Assembly: GCA_032719365.1 (NCBI GenBank)
Contig: CM064876.1
Span: 59,267,864-59,331,863, forward strand
DNA: 64,000 nt
Source: Prinsepia uniflora
Taxonomy: Eukaryota; Streptophyta; Magnoliopsida; Rosales; Rosaceae
Reading direction: 5' to 3'
Of this stretch, positions 1-10,769 are shown one piece after another. The position numbers and the translations under genes were made by a program. The notes under the pieces are model-generated. The model saw nothing but the letters and a program-made list of their open reading frames with translations, did no database searches and was not told where the DNA came from. Position 1 is the first letter of the stretch. Each line of letters begins with the position of its first letter.

Positions 1-1967
1 ATTGACAGAAAACGAACCGGGTCGTCTCGCGGGTTAAATGGCCCGTTTTACAGACAAACGGGTTAGGCTGGTGACACTGTAGCTGGCGCGTGGGTTTCAC
101 GCGCAGCCACTCACGGTGGCGCGTGAGGGCGCGTCCGGCCTAGTCTCAAGGTGAGGTCAACATGACTTTTGATCCTCTCAGTGTAACAAACATTTTAACG
201 TTGGTTTCGAGGAAATCGGATATTGTTTCGATAATGTTCCGCGTATCCGAAGTTTTGTTTTAAGTTTAAAGTACGTATTTAAATTTCGGAAAAATTGGGG
301 AAAATTATATGAAGTATTTTGAGATGTTAGTAACCCTATATAATGATTTTGGACAGGAGTTGCGATTTCCAGAATTTACGGAAAAACGTGCAGCTCGGAA
401 ACAGACCGTCTTGAACGGTGTGTGTGAGTGGACTTTGTTTTCTAACCGTGATGCATGCATATATGATTTAAAATGCTTTATTATATGATTTGATATGCTT
501 TGGCATGATTAGTATTTCAATTCGGTGATTTCTCGGTTTTATGATTATTATATTATTATATTTTGGCACGATTTTCGAGAAATCATGAAATTGGTTAAAA
601 ATGATATTGTGGGCGTGAGAACCCAAGTAAATAATGATTTTGACTCGGATTTGGAGTTACATGTGAATTTGATGAATTTGATGATTTTTTGTATTCTCGT
701 GATTTTCTGACTATTTTAATCAGTCTTTCGGGCACGTTTTACGAGGAACGTGCAAATGATGTTTTGGGCTAGGACCGGATTGAAAATGATGTTTTGACTC
801 GGATTATGAGTCAGTGATTGATTTCATGGATTTACGTGATCGTGGCAACTCGGGTTTACGGTTGCACGGAATTGCGTGAAAATGATATTTTGGGCTTGAG
901 ACCCAATCAAATTGTGATTTTGATTGGATTTGTATTTCCATGTGATTACATGATGATATTGATGATTTTCGGATTCATAAAGTAAATCGGGACTTGGGGC
1001 TGAGACCCTGTATTGTAAATGATTTGGTTTTCAATGCAACTGTTTTCACTGGTTTTTGTGATGATGATATGTTGCGGATATTTAGGGCTTTCGGGTGAAA
1101 TATGTTTTTCCCCGGAGTGCACCCTGGAGATAACGCTCGCCTTCGGGATGGAAGTGTTTACCCCGAAGAGGTCACGTAGCACGATCTTTGTCGAGCAGCC
1201 GAGGGAGGCTTGACTCAGATCAGATGTGCTGGATTATATATGGATCGGTAAGTGATGTGTTCACGAGATCCGGATTGCCGGCTGGTGATGTGTTCACAGC
1301 GGCGGATGCTCGGATTTTGAGCTGTCCTTGAGCCTATTGATATGCACGCGTTGCAGGGATAAACGTGACTCTAAGCAACATGATATGGAAATAGGTCCTG
1401 TGGGTTATGGAAAATGATTTTGAGGAAACCGTGGTTTAGCGGTTAAAATGATTTAAGGAAACATGTTGTTTGTGATTACGTACTGGTATTGAGTACGGGT
1501 TTTTGGTCTTTGTGGCCAGTGATTATGTTTTCACATGTTTTGACATGAGAGCCGGGATTTGATGTTTTACAACATGAACTGATTTGATGAACATGAGTTT
1601 TGTGGACCGTGAGAAAATATGTTTTGATTTTATCGGTCCACTGTTCATACTTGATTGATTTCATACTATTACTCATGTTTTACGATATGCATGCAAGTTT
1701 GTGAAAACTGGAGGGTAAGAATGTATTTTGATAAATGTTTTTATAAGAGGTCATTTTTGTCCACTCACACCTTTTCTGTTTTATTAACCCTTCAGGTCGT
1801 GGCGCGATGATCGAGGCTATTCCAGAGGTGGAGGTATGTGTGGGCACAGGCGCAAAATTCCCTTGTCTGGCAGGTGCTGAAGGGTTATTTCGGACTTTCA
1901 GTTGACTTGTCAGACTGGAGCAGGACCGGGCACGGTTATCTATGTCCTTCGGGGACGGGTCCTGTCA
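1..1967 (+). mobile_element. Large LTR (Ty3/gypsy-type), 3' part, cut by window start
   Basis: This is the downstream part of a large LTR in plus orientation; its start lies outside the window. The right end GGGACGGGTCCTGTCA (1952-1967) matches the ends of the LTRs at 10260 and 33329. It contains GTGAGTGGAC (424-433), two ATGCATGCA-like blocks (about 452 and 1687), GTCCACTCAC (1759-1768), an acceptor-like CCCTTCAG/GT (AG at 1794-1795), and short GGGC..GCCC hairpins at about 610-1015. No tRNA primer site follows position 1967, so it is a solo LTR or a 3' LTR. No protein-coding gene is present. Confidence 0.75.
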
Positions 1968-2164
1968 TGGGCGGTAACCCCTCAAGGTGGAATTGACTTG
2001 GTTTATTCAATAAGGTTTCGATTCGAATTAAAATTTGTAAAATTCCTTGTCTAGCAAAAAACTGTCGGACAGAAGTAAGATCGGTCCGATTTTCATGGTA
2101 ATTAGGGAGGAGACCTATAAAAAAAAGTAGATGATACATAGTAGACGTGGACACGAATCCATTA
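1968..2164. other. Gene-free stretch with a weak LTR-tail relic
   Basis: No gene is seen. A segment near 2042-2095 (CCTTGTCTAGC, then a GTCGGACAGAAG and GATCGGTCC run) resembles the CCTTGTCTGACA/GTCAGACGGGAGCAGG tail of the large LTRs. It may be an older decayed LTR end. Confidence 0.3.
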
Positions 2165-2880
2165 AAACTGTTAACCGTTATACTTCAAACTGTTATTTAT
2201 CAAATGTTTTTTATTTAACCGGATAAAAAAGTTTAACGGTTTAATAATTCAAACCGCTCCATTAGTAATGGTTTGAATTTGGATTTTCATTTTGAAAATT
2301 CCTTAAATCTAAATCGAACTGTTAAAAAATATATTAATTTTTATTATAAGAATAAATAGATTCTAAGATAGTTTCATATTCTATTTATCTACTTTTCTGT
2401 ATATGCACTTCTCTACCAGTTTATGACCATTAATAAGAATGATAGATTCAAAGACAAAGTGATTTATGAGTATGATCCAATCAACTCTCATGCAAATACA
2501 TTTTGAGTACTGATGTTCAGCAAAACCACTGATGTATTTTCAAATACATGTTGTTAAGTTAATAAAAATCATTGGTGTACCTTTGGCTTTTTAGTAGAAT
2601 AAGTGATTTTTGAGTACTGATGTTTCTCCATTGATGTTTTCTGTCTTAAAATCTACCGGATCCAATCATCTGAAAACTTTATTCAAAATTTTGAGTATTG
2701 ATTTTTCTTCTATTTTTTATATCCTTCCTTTTTTTTGTCCAAATAGTTTCAAACTGTTTCGATCCAAACTGAACCGTTAATAACGGTTTGGATCAAAATG
2801 ATTTTATTTCCAATTTTAGAAAATTCAAACCGTATCAAACCATTAAAATTTTAACGATTTGAATTTAACTATTGGTAATA
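2165..2880. repeat. Foldback/MITE-like AT-rich repeat
   Basis: Variants of AACGGTTTGAAT and of AACCGTTA occur in both orientations in the left part (2170-2340) and the right part (2750-2875), with AT-rich DNA between. A similar block lies at about 55870-56250, so the repeat is dispersed. No open frame or clear target duplication was found, and the exact ends are uncertain. Confidence 0.35.
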
Positions 2881-3357
2881 TCCGTAGTTTACCCTTAATA
2901 TATAGTATCTATAAAAGAAACTAGTAATGCTGAACAATTTCTTTTTGTACATTTTGTTAGGAGCAAGAGGCCAAACCAATTTTGTTCTACTCCTCCTACT
3001 AGACTTCAGTCTTGTTTTTAAATAAAATTCTTTCGAATAAAGAAATAACTTATTGTACGAACTTTTCATTTTTATTGAATATATATATGCTCAGGGATTA
3101 TGACTATACAAAATTGGCTTTTTCTGGGCATGCAAACTGTCCTACGTACCTAAGTTGAAAATATTAACAAGGCTATCCAACTTTCATCCGTTATACATGG
3201 ACCATCAATATTTCAGATATAAATGAGCAAATTAGTCCAACTTTGATGCGTCATGTATGGACCATTCTTATTATAATCTTTTTTAGATTTAGCCTTCACC
3301 ATATTGTATCCAAATTCTTTTCAGTGTTTTTATTTGGGTAAAGAATTTCTTTATATA
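2881..3357. other. AT-rich gene-free DNA
   Basis: No gene is supported. Two half-similar blocks around 3178-3205 and 3236-3265 share a 'TCCAACTTTxATxCGT..ATGTATGGACCAT' pattern, an imperfect tandem repeat of about 59 bp. On the minus strand an AATAAA-like polyadenylation signal lies near 3335, just beyond the stop codon of the possible exon at 3358-3522. Confidence 0.4.
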
Positions 3358-3522
3358 TTATCCAGGTTTTATCATAGCTTCTTGCGGGCTCTCTGATTCT
3401 TGGCCACACAAAGCATCTCCAAGCGCCTCATCCGATTTCGGATCAAATTCAAATTCATACTCAATCTTTGATGGTCGTGCCTTCTCGATCTTGGGGGTAA
3501 TAGATTTTTGGGAAGGAGAGAT
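3358..3522 (-). CDS. Possible orphan terminal exon of an unidentified plant gene
   Basis: On the minus strand a 55-codon frame (stop included) opens right after a good splice acceptor (pyrimidine-rich tract ending TTCATTCTTAG) and ends in TAA at 3358-3360. The peptide is acidic and hydrophilic: it begins ISPSQKSITPKIEK, has an EYEFEFDPKSDE core, and ends QEAMIKPG. Its composition differs from the AT-rich surroundings. An AATAAA-like signal follows about 25 bases downstream. Upstream on this strand (3523-3900) is intron-like AT-rich DNA, and then the LINE begins, so earlier exons are missing or displaced. I do not recognise the family. It could be a relic of a host gene cut off by transposons, a captured exon, or a chance frame. 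Confidence 0.4.
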   Translation of the reverse strand: MSPSQKSITPKIEKARPSKIEYEFEFDPKSDEALGDALCGQESESPQEAMIKPG

Positions 3523-3898
3523 CTAAGAATGAAACAACTGGATGAATATCTTCTTTGCTTTATTTATTTTATATTTTAATTTTTATGTTTGATTTTATTT
3601 TTAAATTTTTATTTAGAGATAGGTAATTAAAAAATGATAATTTGAATTGCCACGTTATATATCATATATATGTGGTGGGATGCAAAAAAAAAAAAAAAAA
3701 GAGAAGTAGGTAATACCAATAACATTATTCATTTAAGATATATAGAAATTTTTAAAATGATTTGATAATAAACGATTTCTATTATAAAACAGATATAAAA
3801 ATAATTTAATAACAAAAAATCCTCCCAAAATGAAATGCGAGTATTGTATACTATTTAGTTTTCTGTATCATTGTGCTATTCAATTTGTATTATTCATT
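3523..3898. other. AT-rich intron-like DNA with a poly-A run
   Basis: No gene is seen. The stretch is strongly AT-rich, with an A-run near 3680-3698 and short TATA runs near 3655-3672. If the exon at 3358-3522 is real, this would be its upstream intron. Confidence 0.35.
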
Positions 3899-4923
3899 AG
3901 GTACTTCAAAGAGGGATTCAATGGAAGGGGATGGTACGGGGAAGCTTCTGGGGTTGGAAGGGGATTTTGCGGGGTCTTCAGGTACTTCAAGCAGGGATTG
4001 GATGGAGGATATGGGATGGTACACATGTTTGGATTATTTCGGACCCATGGCTAAACACTCGTAGACCCTTTAAACCGCTCTCTCACCACCCTAATATGCC
4101 CCACCTAGTTGCGGATCTCATTGATGGAGAATCTCGCGGGTGAAATTCAGAGCTGGTGAACACAGTCTTTAGTTAGGAGGAGGCTCACAGTATTCTAGCT
4201 TTGCCCCTTAGCTTCTTGGGGCGTTCAGACATATATATTTGGAATTATACCCGGAGTGGTCAGTTTACTGTGAAATCGGGATATCATGTGGCACTTGATC
4301 TTCTCAGAAGTGGAGATTTCAGGCGCAAGCATGGCTCTAGGGAGACTAGTAATACTGATCCGCAGAAGGAGCTTTGGGATTCCATATGGTCAGTGAATGT
4401 TCCCCCTAAACTCAAGTTCTTCTTGTGGAGATGTTGCAAACAGTTTGTGGCGGTGCGTGTGAACCTGGTTAGAAGGAGAGTCTTGGTGGATACTATTTGC
4501 CCTCAGTGTGGAGAAGCAGAGGAAACTCAGCTACACATTTTCTTCCAATGTAGATTTTCTAAATTTTTTTGGTATAATTGCCCTCTACAGTTTGATATGA
4601 GGGGAGTTAGGGATGGTGAATTTTCTGGGTATTGGCAGTTATTTGTTTGGAAACTCACACAATCTGAACATGGCCAAGAAAATGTTCAGCTGTTCAGTTT
4701 TGGGCTATGGCGGCTGTGGAAGTGTCGTAATCAACGATGCTTTAATGGCATCACCATTGACCCAGGCAATGCAATCCAGATGATGATGGTACAGCTGTCT
4801 GAGTTCTGTACAGCTAGGTTAGCAAGACCCCCTCTCATTCAACTGGCCCCTTTGCTCGTGGGGGTCCAATCTGCTAGCCTCCCCTGGAGACGACCCCATG
4901 TAGGTATTGGTGAAGGTGAATTG
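3899..4923 (+). pseudogene. LINE reverse transcriptase C-terminal part (zf-RVT region), broken
   Basis: One reading frame carries features of the C-terminal half of plant LINE reverse transcriptases. First is a WGWKGILRGLQVL segment with a WRIWDG motif and a DPWL motif (about 3950-4060). Then comes the zinc-binding zf-RVT region (about 4370-4580): an IWSVNVPPKLKFFLWR segment followed by CPQCG and HIFFQC. The frame is broken by TGA at 4141-4143 and TAG at 4174-4176. The start is also damaged: an imperfect tandem repeat of about 80 bp covers 3901-4020, and the fingers/palm part of the polymerase is absent. The frame is cut at 4923 by a solo LTR and resumes at 10261 with the RNase H domain. It is a dead remnant. 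Confidence 0.8.
4919..4923. repeat. Target-site duplication AATTG (left copy)
   Basis: AATTG directly precedes the LTR start TGTAACGACC at 4924, and the same five bases follow the LTR end at 10261-10265. This is a perfect 5-bp duplication, as left by LTR-element integrase. Confidence 0.85.
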
Positions 4924-5865
4924 TGTAACGACCCGTCCCAAATTTTTGGGATTAATTAAGATTTAATTTTGTATTAGCGAGGCTAATTGAGGATTAGTCG
5001 AGGATTGTAGGACGTTCGGGGCGAAATTACAGTTTGCCACTAGAGGAGGATAAAAAGTTGACTTTTGACCTGAGAGGTCCAATGCACGAGGACCAAGAAC
5101 CGTTACGTAAATCGAGTCGATACGAGTCCGTAGACAGGCAGCACGTCGAAATCGAACATTCAACGGGAAAGTTACTGGTCACGGAATGTTGATGGTACTA
5201 TTGCACGAATTACGAGACGAGTGAACTTTTGTCTTGAGTGGGTCCCAGAAATTTTTCCAGGCCCAATGGATGAGTGACAAGTGTCACTCATCCATTGCCT
5301 ATCATCACACATACATGCATCCACCCCCTTCTCTGTTTCATTCTCCCTAACCTGAAACCATTCCCATATTGTACAACTCACACACACATCCCCATGTTAT
5401 CACCCTTATGTGGATTTGAGGGATTTAAGGGTGAAGGATTGAGACTGATGGAGGGCTGAGGACGGTAGCCACCACAAAGACCACGGTGGAGGTAAGGAAA
5501 ACCGAAACCCGTTTATGGTTCAAATTAGAAAACCTGGTTTTTGATATTGTTGACCGTTTTTGTGGACTGGTCGAGGTTCTAAGGACTCAGATGAACTCAG
5601 GGGACCCATTTACGAGGGCAACGGTGGTTGGAGTCAACGGGAATGGAGGAATATTACGGCTACTGTTCACCGTTCGAACATGTGTGATTTAGCCCACTCT
5701 TCTTCGTTTTAATTAGGGTGAAACATTTCTGGGTTTGAGACAAAAAGAATGGAAGAAGAATGGTGTAATTTGGGTTAGGATCGAAGGTATAAGAACCGGG
5801 TCAGGGTCGTGGGTCTTCGTGACTCGGTTCAGGGAAATGGGTCGACCCGGACAGAGGACAGGGAT

Positions 5866-6060
5866 GATGACATCATCAATGATGTCATCAAATGACATCA
5901 TCATGTCAGATCTGACATGTCAACTAACACATGTCAGATGTTAGATGTAAGATGTCAGTGATGATGTCACTGCTGACGTCAGCGATGATGTCAGCATTCA
6001 CTTTGACCGTTGATCGCTAATGTCAGCGTTGACTTTGCTTACGTTAGCATTGACCAACCA
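5866..6060. repeat. Palindrome-dense block inside the solo LTR
   Basis: About 195 bases are packed with self-complementary words built on GATGTCA/TGACATC. Among them are a perfect 18-bp palindrome, CATGTCAGATCTGACATG (5902-5919), a perfect 12-bp palindrome, GCTGACGTCAGC (5972-5983), and several hairpins with short loops (for example 5868-5900). The neighbouring LTR sequence does not have this density. Confidence 0.75.
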
Positions 6061-7192
6061 CTTTGACCTGTGCATTGGGGAATGTAGGCATGTATTGTGA
6101 GGTGGTATTATGACCAATTGAAAGGTTTTGAAGATACGAATCCAATGGTGGTGGTTTCGAGTCGATCTGAGATCGTTAAGTTGGTCAAATTGAGGTTTAA
6201 TGTCTAGGGAAGCATGTTTGGGACACATTGACTTTTTTGGGAATGTTGGGGGTTTTTGATTAGGACTTTTCTAGGTTGATAGTAACCTTTGAGTATGTTT
6301 TGGACATGTCCAGATGACCCCGAGAGGTTGTATTAGCTCGGAGAGGCTTGGACGGTTTGTGAGTGGACTTTATTTTATGAATATGATGCATGAAATAATG
6401 TTTTATATGTGTTTATGAACATGATTTGAGATGCCATGAGTTCATATGATTTTAATATGAATTGTCTGGCATTTTCGAAGGAAAATACTTTGTAGCTCGT
6501 AGTTCAAAATTTCTATTTTATATGATGTTTCGACTCGTCCGAGTGTACTACGTGTTTGTGTTTCCTGTGATTCCAAAGGTTTCACGGAGAGGCATGAAAC
6601 TGAGGAATTGATTTATGATTTTGGAGGATTTCACGGGATGCGTGAAATCGAGATTCGGGCACGAGTCCCAATTGAACTATGATTTGAAAGTGTTTTGGAA
6701 ATGAGAATTGGTTTTCAGCTTTGAAAATATCTTTCGGGCGTATGACCTAGTTGATTTGAGGTTTGACTCAGAGTATAGTCAAACGTGAGATAAGTCGGTC
6801 TGTGACCCAGTTATGAGTTTATGAAAGATATTTCGGGCATGAGACCTAGTTGTGGATTGTATAGGACTCGAGGAATCCTGGGATATGATGTGTCATTGGA
6901 CACTGGTTTTTGAGTTGTGACCCATTTGGTGATGTTCGGTGCTTGAGGCCTCATGGATGATGGCGTTCGGGTGAGTCCCAGATGATTTGACGCTCGCCTC
7001 TAGACTGTAGATGTGTTCCTTCCAGAGAGGTCACGATGCACTACCTGTTGCCAAGCAACCGCGAGAAGTAATGACCGAGGGAGGCTCGACTTAGGAGTGC
7101 TGATGGTATCCTCTAAGATCTATCAACGATGTGTTCGCGATGGTCTAGAGACGGTCGCGGCGAGTGATGTGTTCACGGCTACATGCTAGGAT

Positions 7193-9698
7193 AGACAGGA
7201 CCCGTCCCAAATCCCTAGGGATTGTTGTGGGAAGTGCCTGCTAACGTCTGACACCGAGCCCGATACCTAGCTGTTCACGTCGGTAACCTGATTCGTACGG
7301 CCGGCTTAGTGAAAGCTCACATACACATACATATATACATATATAACCTATCCTAGACATTCTCTGACGTCTACTCAATAACCCGTCACGATATCTCAAT
7401 TAGTGTGCACACTACTCAGGGTCTCACTCCGAGTCTACCCCCAAGATCTACGACGTCTGGGAGGAATCATCCAAAATCCAGGATCTACGACGTCTGGAGG
7501 ATGGTCTGCGGACCCAGTCCGAGACTATACCATATCTCATCACTCCTGGAACGTGCTCCCTCTTGGAGTCACTCATTCCAGGCAATGGATCATGACACTC
7601 CAGGATCAACGACGTATGGAGGAGACTAATATGCTCATAAGAAGTGTATATACATACTCGTATGAAAAACCACAAACGGGACTCACGCCCGATACCACAA
7701 GTTAACTGGGCCTTTAGCTCAAACGTATGACTCAACGGGACCTTTAACCCGATTTCAAAATTAACTGGGACTCAATCCCGAACTCGTAAATCAACGGGGC
7801 ATCGAGCTCGATATCTCAGGGTGAATCACGATTCTGATCATAGCGATGCGTGCAACCATCAATCCAGGACCACTCTCAATCCGGGTATGTCGCCGCGAAC
7901 ATATCACTGCCCCGACCACCTCTAGAACATGGTGCACACGCCACTGATCGATCTTCTAAACCGTCAGCACTCCGAAGTTGAGCCTCCAGTGGCTGCTCGC
8001 CAACGGGACATGCATTATGACCTCTCCGGAGGGAACGCATCCCAATATGGAGGCGAGCGTCATGTCGTCCGTCGCCGTGCGCACAACACCCGTCGCGACC
8101 CTGACTCAGACCTGTAGGTCATCAATAGGGCCACATTCCCTAGTCAAAACCAAATCCAAATGGGTCTCATGCCCGGTTTTACCTTTTCAAAACCATTTCA
8201 TTAAAATCGAAAGCATAAACGCATATAAGCATGTATAAAACCGAAAATCTCGAAGTGTGTGCCCATACTTAATCACATACACAAAATGCACTCATGGTAT
8301 CACAAAACATATTTTAAAGTACTTATAAAACATTTATGCATGCATCGATTCATAAAAGAAAGTCCACTCACAGACCATCCGTGCTGCCGCCTCGATATGC
8401 GCATTGTACGCCTTCCCAGGTCAATCACTATCTCCTGGGTTCCCACACCTATCCAAATCACTTTACAGGGTCACTAACTACTTAATTAACCCCTCAATAA
8501 AGCCCCCTAACTTTCCGGGATTTTTAGCTATTTTTAAACGTGCTCAAAAACCTTAGAACAACCCGAACTATATCGAGACGATGTCTGATCGACTTGAAAC
8601 CAGTCCCAAAATGTTCGTTACATCGAATAGATGATTTCACATGTTGGAAGTTTCCCCAAACTCCCCACCACACGCCCACATGCACCACCTGAACTGGCTG
8701 GGCGTGGGAGCCACACACCATGAACAGTGTCGTCTTCTACCCCGAGCTGACCGGTCCGAACCAACTGGTCCGATTTTCTCTTCAATTCCTGTTTAACTGG
8801 ACCGACGTGACTGGTCCAGGCTCCTAAACCATTCAATGTTCATCCTTTTTCTTCCTACTCAATCCTGATCTTCCTATTTAATCCTTAGAAACCTAAATGT
8901 GCAAACCAAACCACCTAAATCCTACAAAAACCCAACGGTCCAGTTTTGCCCTCACGGTTCAGTTTGCTGAGATTTTCCCCAGCGCTTCCTCAGCCACTAA
9001 ACACCACCAAAATCTTCCTAATACCTTCCTAACAACCCAATAACCTATTCCAATCAAGAAAAACCGGCCATAACGTCAAAAATCGAAAATAAAACGAAAG
9101 GGGCATTATCGGGCTTACCGTGCACGGATCGCCTCTGCCATCCATGGCGGCGCTGCTCCTGGCCAGCCATCACCATCTTCACTTCCTCAACTCATTCTCT
9201 AGGTCTCACTCAAGATCAAATGGGATTGGGTTTGGATTGGGTTGAAGGTTGATCGGGTTTGGTTTGGGGAAATGGTCGAACAAGAGAAAGGGGAAGGGAT
9301 ATGCATGAGTTTTTTGGGCTGGGCAATGGATGGGTGACACTTTTCACTCATCCATTGTGCCTATCCAAAAATTTGGGCCCCACTTTCTGTCAAATGGCTT
9401 CCGTCTCGAAACACGTGCAATAGTGCTTTCAAACTTCCGTGAACCGTAATTTCTCCATCGAATATCCAAATTTGACGTGCCACATGTCTACAGATTCATA
9501 TCGCCTCGATCTACGTAACGGTCCTTGACCCTTGGCCATCGAACCTCTCGGGTCAAAAGTCAACTTTTTGCCCTCGTCTAGGGGCAAAATCGTAATTTCA
9601 CCCTGAACGTCCGTTAGTCCTGTACTAATTTCCGATTAGCGAGGCTAATCTATCATTAATCCCTAATTAATCCTTAAAATTAGGGCCGAGTCGTTACA
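7193..9698 (-). mobile_element. Solo LTR, minus orientation, nested in the larger LTR
   Basis: Read on the plus strand it starts AGACAGGACCCGTCCC and ends GGCCGAGTCGTTACA, the reverse complement of this family's LTR ends with one or two changes. AGGAT (7188-7192) and AGGAA (9699-9703) flank it, a 5-bp target duplication with one mismatch. It contains AGTCCACTCAC (8361-8371) beside ATGCATGCAT (about 8338), and a run of GGGAC..GTCCC-like hairpins at 7677-7820. The partner GTGAGTGGAC block near its other end is eroded. There is no coding domain. Confidence 0.8.
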
Positions 9699-10260
9699 AG
9701 GAATGTGAGCGGTCATGAGCTATATGCACGTATGCTAGGATTAGAATCGTGACTGACATTGAGAATGTGATGTGTTCCCACTTGTTTTATGATTTGGGCT
9801 GGGGTTCTATATGTGTTTTCTATTTGGGCTAAGACTCGTACTTGTTTTTTATGATCTAGTTTTGGGCTGAGACCCTACTGAGGTACTGGTTTCAATTGAG
9901 AAACATTTTTCATTAGTCTTGATTTGGGAAGCAATACGTCTTGCTTCCAAGAAAGTATTTGAAATAACTGTTTTATTATGCATGCATACTTTTACGTGAA
10001 AAGTATAAATGTCTTTTTGATAAACTATTTTGATAAACTGTTGTTTTGTCCACTCACGGCTTTTATGGTTTTAATACCCTTCAGGTTTATCGCGGATGCG
10101 GGTTGTAACAAAGATCGAGACATCGCATGCCACCATAGATCCTGGCGTACTCTGGATAACCCCAAGCGAGTGATGAGTTTATCTCTGTCCTGACATGCGT
10201 TGTCAAACGGGAGCAGGTACATCCCACGATAATCCATGAGGATTGGGACGGGTCCTGTCA

Positions 10261-10737
10261 AATTGTGATGGGGCTTCTAGTGGTCTAGATGGTCAGGGCG
10301 CTTTGGGTTGGGTTCGTCGATCCTCATTGGGAGAATTTATTACTGCGGGGGTTGAGGGGGACTTCCCATGTAAGACTGCACTACAGGTAGAAGCTCATGC
10401 CCTCCGTGCTGTCATGGTGGCGTGTACTGACTTTGATTGTAAGCAAGTCATCCTGAAGTCAGACTTGCAGTTATTGGTTCAGTATATATCACATCTGGTG
10501 TTTGTTTGGAGGTGACTATTGAAGGAGTGATTCATGATATTCTGGCTATGCAACCTCTTTTTGAGGTTGTACAATTGAGATACACCTTCTGTAAGCATAA
10601 CACTGCGGCTCACAAGGTTGTAGCTTTCTGTCAGCGTTCTAAACGCTGTGTTAGGTGGGAAGGCCTTGAACCCCCATCACTTGAAGGTTTCCACACCTCT
10701 ACATGCATATCATAATTACAGAATAAGACGCATTTCT
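10261..10737 (+). pseudogene. LINE RNase H domain, continuation after the solo LTR
   Basis: The LINE frame resumes exactly at the second AATTG copy. A plant RNase H (RVT_3-type) domain follows: the catalytic-Asp motif NCDGASSG, then ALQVEAHALRAVM (the Glu helix) and ILKSDLQLLVQYI (the second Asp). A frameshift near 10500 moves the rest into another frame, where VIHDILAM, the FCKHNTAAHKVVAF segment (the terminal His/Asn motif) and RWEGLEPP complete the domain. The 3' end is cut by the CACTA tip at 10738, so no poly-A tail is visible. Confidence 0.8.
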
Positions 10738-10750
10738 CACTACAAGAAAA
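10738..10750 (+). repeat. CACTA transposon left terminal repeat
   Basis: CACTACAAGAAAA is the canonical plant En/Spm (CACTA) terminal sequence. It sits exactly where the LINE homology stops. The three preceding bases, TCT (10735-10737), would be the target duplication. The matching right terminus (TTTTCTTGTAGTG followed by TCT) was not found, so that end is lost or rearranged. The CACTA 5' leader that belongs with it resumes at 14795. Confidence 0.7.
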
Positions 10751-10769
10751 GACCCTCTGCATATCCCGA

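Larger units (their letters stand above)
4924..10260 (+). mobile_element. Solo LTR, 2.8-kb family, in a LINE and carrying a nested LTR
   Basis: It starts TGTAACGACCCGTCCC and ends GGGACGGGTCCTGTCA, flanked by AATTG on both sides. Without the nested inverted LTR (7193-9698) and its target copy it is about 2.8 kb, like the copies at 30510-33329 and 11994-14794. There is no internal domain, primer site or polypurine tract, so it arose by LTR-LTR recombination. It contains a splice-donor-like GAGGTAAGG near 5490, a palindrome-rich block (5866-6060), GTGAGTGGAC (6359-6368), a mini-hairpin array, GTCCACTCAC (10048-10057), and CCCTTCAG/GT (AG at 10083-10084). Open frames inside it are short and have no known domains. 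Confidence 0.85.

Noticed and set aside
7403..7735. Overlapping open frames on both strands (about 75-100 codons)
   Set aside because: They lie in the GC-rich, repetitive part of an LTR, overlap each other and show no domain; they reflect composition.
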